A DNA stretch of 64,000 nt from Nostoc sp. LEGE 06077. GTDB taxonomy: Bacteria > Cyanobacteriota > Cyanobacteriia > Cyanobacteriales > Nostocaceae. The stretch lies in NCBI RefSeq assembly GCF_015207705.1, contig NZ_JADEWI010000013.1:62001-126000 (forward strand), in the 5' to 3' direction. This document shows, in pieces, positions 63,089 to 64,000 of the stretch; the first letter of the stretch is position 1; each line of letters opens with the position of its first letter. The position numbers were made by a program, and so were the translations under genes. The notes under the pieces are model-generated. The model saw nothing but the letters and a program-made list of their open reading frames with translations. It searched no databases and was not told where the DNA came from.

Positions 63089-64000
63089 ATGAAGAACGCT
63101 TTGATTAAGACCGTAGCATTACTACCAATTTTTACTTTATTACTCACCGCCTGTAATGGTGCTAAAACTAGTACAAACTCTACAGCTAATAGCAATGCAA
63201 ATACAGCAACATCCAACGTTATCCCGATTGGTATTGCTGTTGCCCAAACTAGTAATGTTGCATTACTCGGTCAGGAACAAGTTGCAGGCGCTAAAATTGC
63301 CGAAAAGTATTTTAATGATAAAGGTGGGATTAACGGTACCCCGATTAAATTAGTCTTTCAAGATACTGCTGGTGATGAAGCGGGAACAATTAACGCCTTT
63401 CAAACATTGATTAATAAAGATAAAGTAGTAGGAATTGTCGGCCCGACTTTATCACAACAAGCCTTTAGTGCTGACCCAATTGCCGAACGCTCGAAAATCC
63501 CAGTCCTTGGCCCATCAAATACAGCCAAAGGTATACCAGAAATTGGTGATTATATTGCGCGTGTTTCCGCACCTGTTTCTGTCGTTGCGCCTAATTCTAT
63601 TAAAGCTGCAATTAAGCTAAATCCTAACATTAAAAAAGTTGCTGTTTTCTACGCCCAAAATGACGCATTCAGCAAGTCAGAAACCGAAATCTTTCAGCAA
63701 ACTGTGAAAGAGCAAGGTTTAGAATTAATGACAGTCCAAAAATTCCAAACTAGCGATACAGACTTTCAAAGTCAAGCCACCAATGCAATTAATCTGAAAC
63801 CAGACTTAGTGATTATTTCTGGTTTAGCAGCTGATGGTGGTAACTTAGTACGACAACTCAGAGAACTGGGTTATAAAGGCATAATTGTTGGTGGTAATGG
63901 TCTAAATACATCAAATATATTCCCAGTTTGTAAGGCACTTTGTGATGGTGTACTAATTGCTCAAGCATACAGCCCAGAACATCCAGGTGAGATTAATGCT
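63089..64000 (+). CDS. Amino-acid ABC transporter substrate-binding lipoprotein (partial)
   Basis: The first 304 residues of a type I periplasmic binding protein (LivJ/HAAT family). A lipoprotein signal ends in the lipobox LLTAC (Cys22). A polar Asn/Thr/Ser linker and then the binding domain follow: IPIGIAVAQTSNVALLGQEQ, GAKIAEKYFNDKGGINGTPI, GIVGPTLSQQAFSADPIAE, VAVFYAQNDAFSKSE. The protein runs off the right edge, so its end and any permease genes are not visible. The likely ligands are neutral or branched amino acids (NatB-like) or urea. It begins after a 346-base spacer. Confidence 0.88.
   Translation, partial: MKNALIKTVALLPIFTLLLTACNGAKTSTNSTANSNANTATSNVIPIGIAVAQTSNVALLGQEQVAGAKIAEKYFNDKGGINGTPIKLVFQDTAGDEAGTINAFQTLINKDKVVGIVGPTLSQQAFSADPIAERSKIPVLGPSNTAKGIPEIGDYIARVSAPVSVVAPNSIKAAIKLNPNIKKVAVFYAQNDAFSKSETEIFQQTVKEQGLELMTVQKFQTSDTDFQSQATNAINLKPDLVIISGLAADGGNLVRQLRELGYKGIIVGGNGLNTSNIFPVCKALCDGVLIAQAYSPEHPGEINA

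Noticed and set aside
1-64000. tRNA, rRNA or riboswitch genes
   Set aside because: No cloverleaf, rRNA segment or riboswitch consensus was recognised by eye; covariance-model searches would be needed to exclude them.

Overview
The window is a chromosomal segment of a cyanobacterium, most probably a filamentous heterocyst-forming one (Nostoc/Anabaena/Calothrix-like). This rests on several things seen directly: many HIP1 octamers (GCGATCGC), TTGACTA-type heptamer repeats and 'CAGCACT' strings between genes, small dispersed repeats of the Nostoc type, a complete beta-carboxysome operon, two NDH-1 CO2-uptake modules, and many Uma2-family nuclease genes. I see no rRNA, tRNA or CRISPR array.

Layout. 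1-9.7 kb holds housekeeping genes: an S1-domain protein, a dienelactone hydrolase, peptide deformylase, a Ycf46-type AAA ATPase, cell-wall/SH3 proteins and RNase J. 9.9-12 kb has asd and dapA upstream of RNase J on the same strand. 12.6-16.5 kb is the protein-quality-control run tig-clpP-clpX, followed by an alpha/beta hydrolase and a damaged Uma2 gene. 18.4-22.2 kb has the regulators PlmA and RbcR around a MuiA/DUF4139 protein.

The core is a CO2-concentrating region. The carboxysome operon ccmK2-ccmK1-ccmL-ccmM-ccmN-ccmO (27.4 to 22.5 kb, minus strand) is divergent from ndhF4-ndhD4-cupB (28.1-32.7 kb, plus strand), the low-affinity CO2-uptake NDH-1 module. The bicarbonate transporter pair sbtA-sbtB follows (34.1 to 32.8 kb, minus strand). 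A second, high-affinity CO2-uptake module, ndhF3-ndhD3-(CDP-alcohol phosphatidyltransferase)-cupA, lies at 60.5 to 55.1 kb. Together these genes supply CO2 hydration at the thylakoid, Na+/HCO3- uptake, the carboxysome shell and core, and a Rubisco-type LysR regulator.

Between the two CCM blocks (34.9-55 kb) is a mixed, partly accessory region. It holds an RND efflux pair preceded by a TetR remnant, four Uma2 genes, a VapC system, a RelE/ParE-like pair, DUF433/DUF5615 pairs, an HNH protein, two radical-SAM enzymes (one resembling the archaeal lipid-linking Tes/MJ0619 family), hemE, and an aspartoacylase-like enzyme. Several decayed genes and two MITE-like elements mark this area as a zone of gene turnover. 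The window ends with a GNAT acetyltransferase, a SelD-associated-type FAD oxidoreductase lacking a SelD domain, and the start of an amino-acid ABC transporter binding lipoprotein that runs off the edge.
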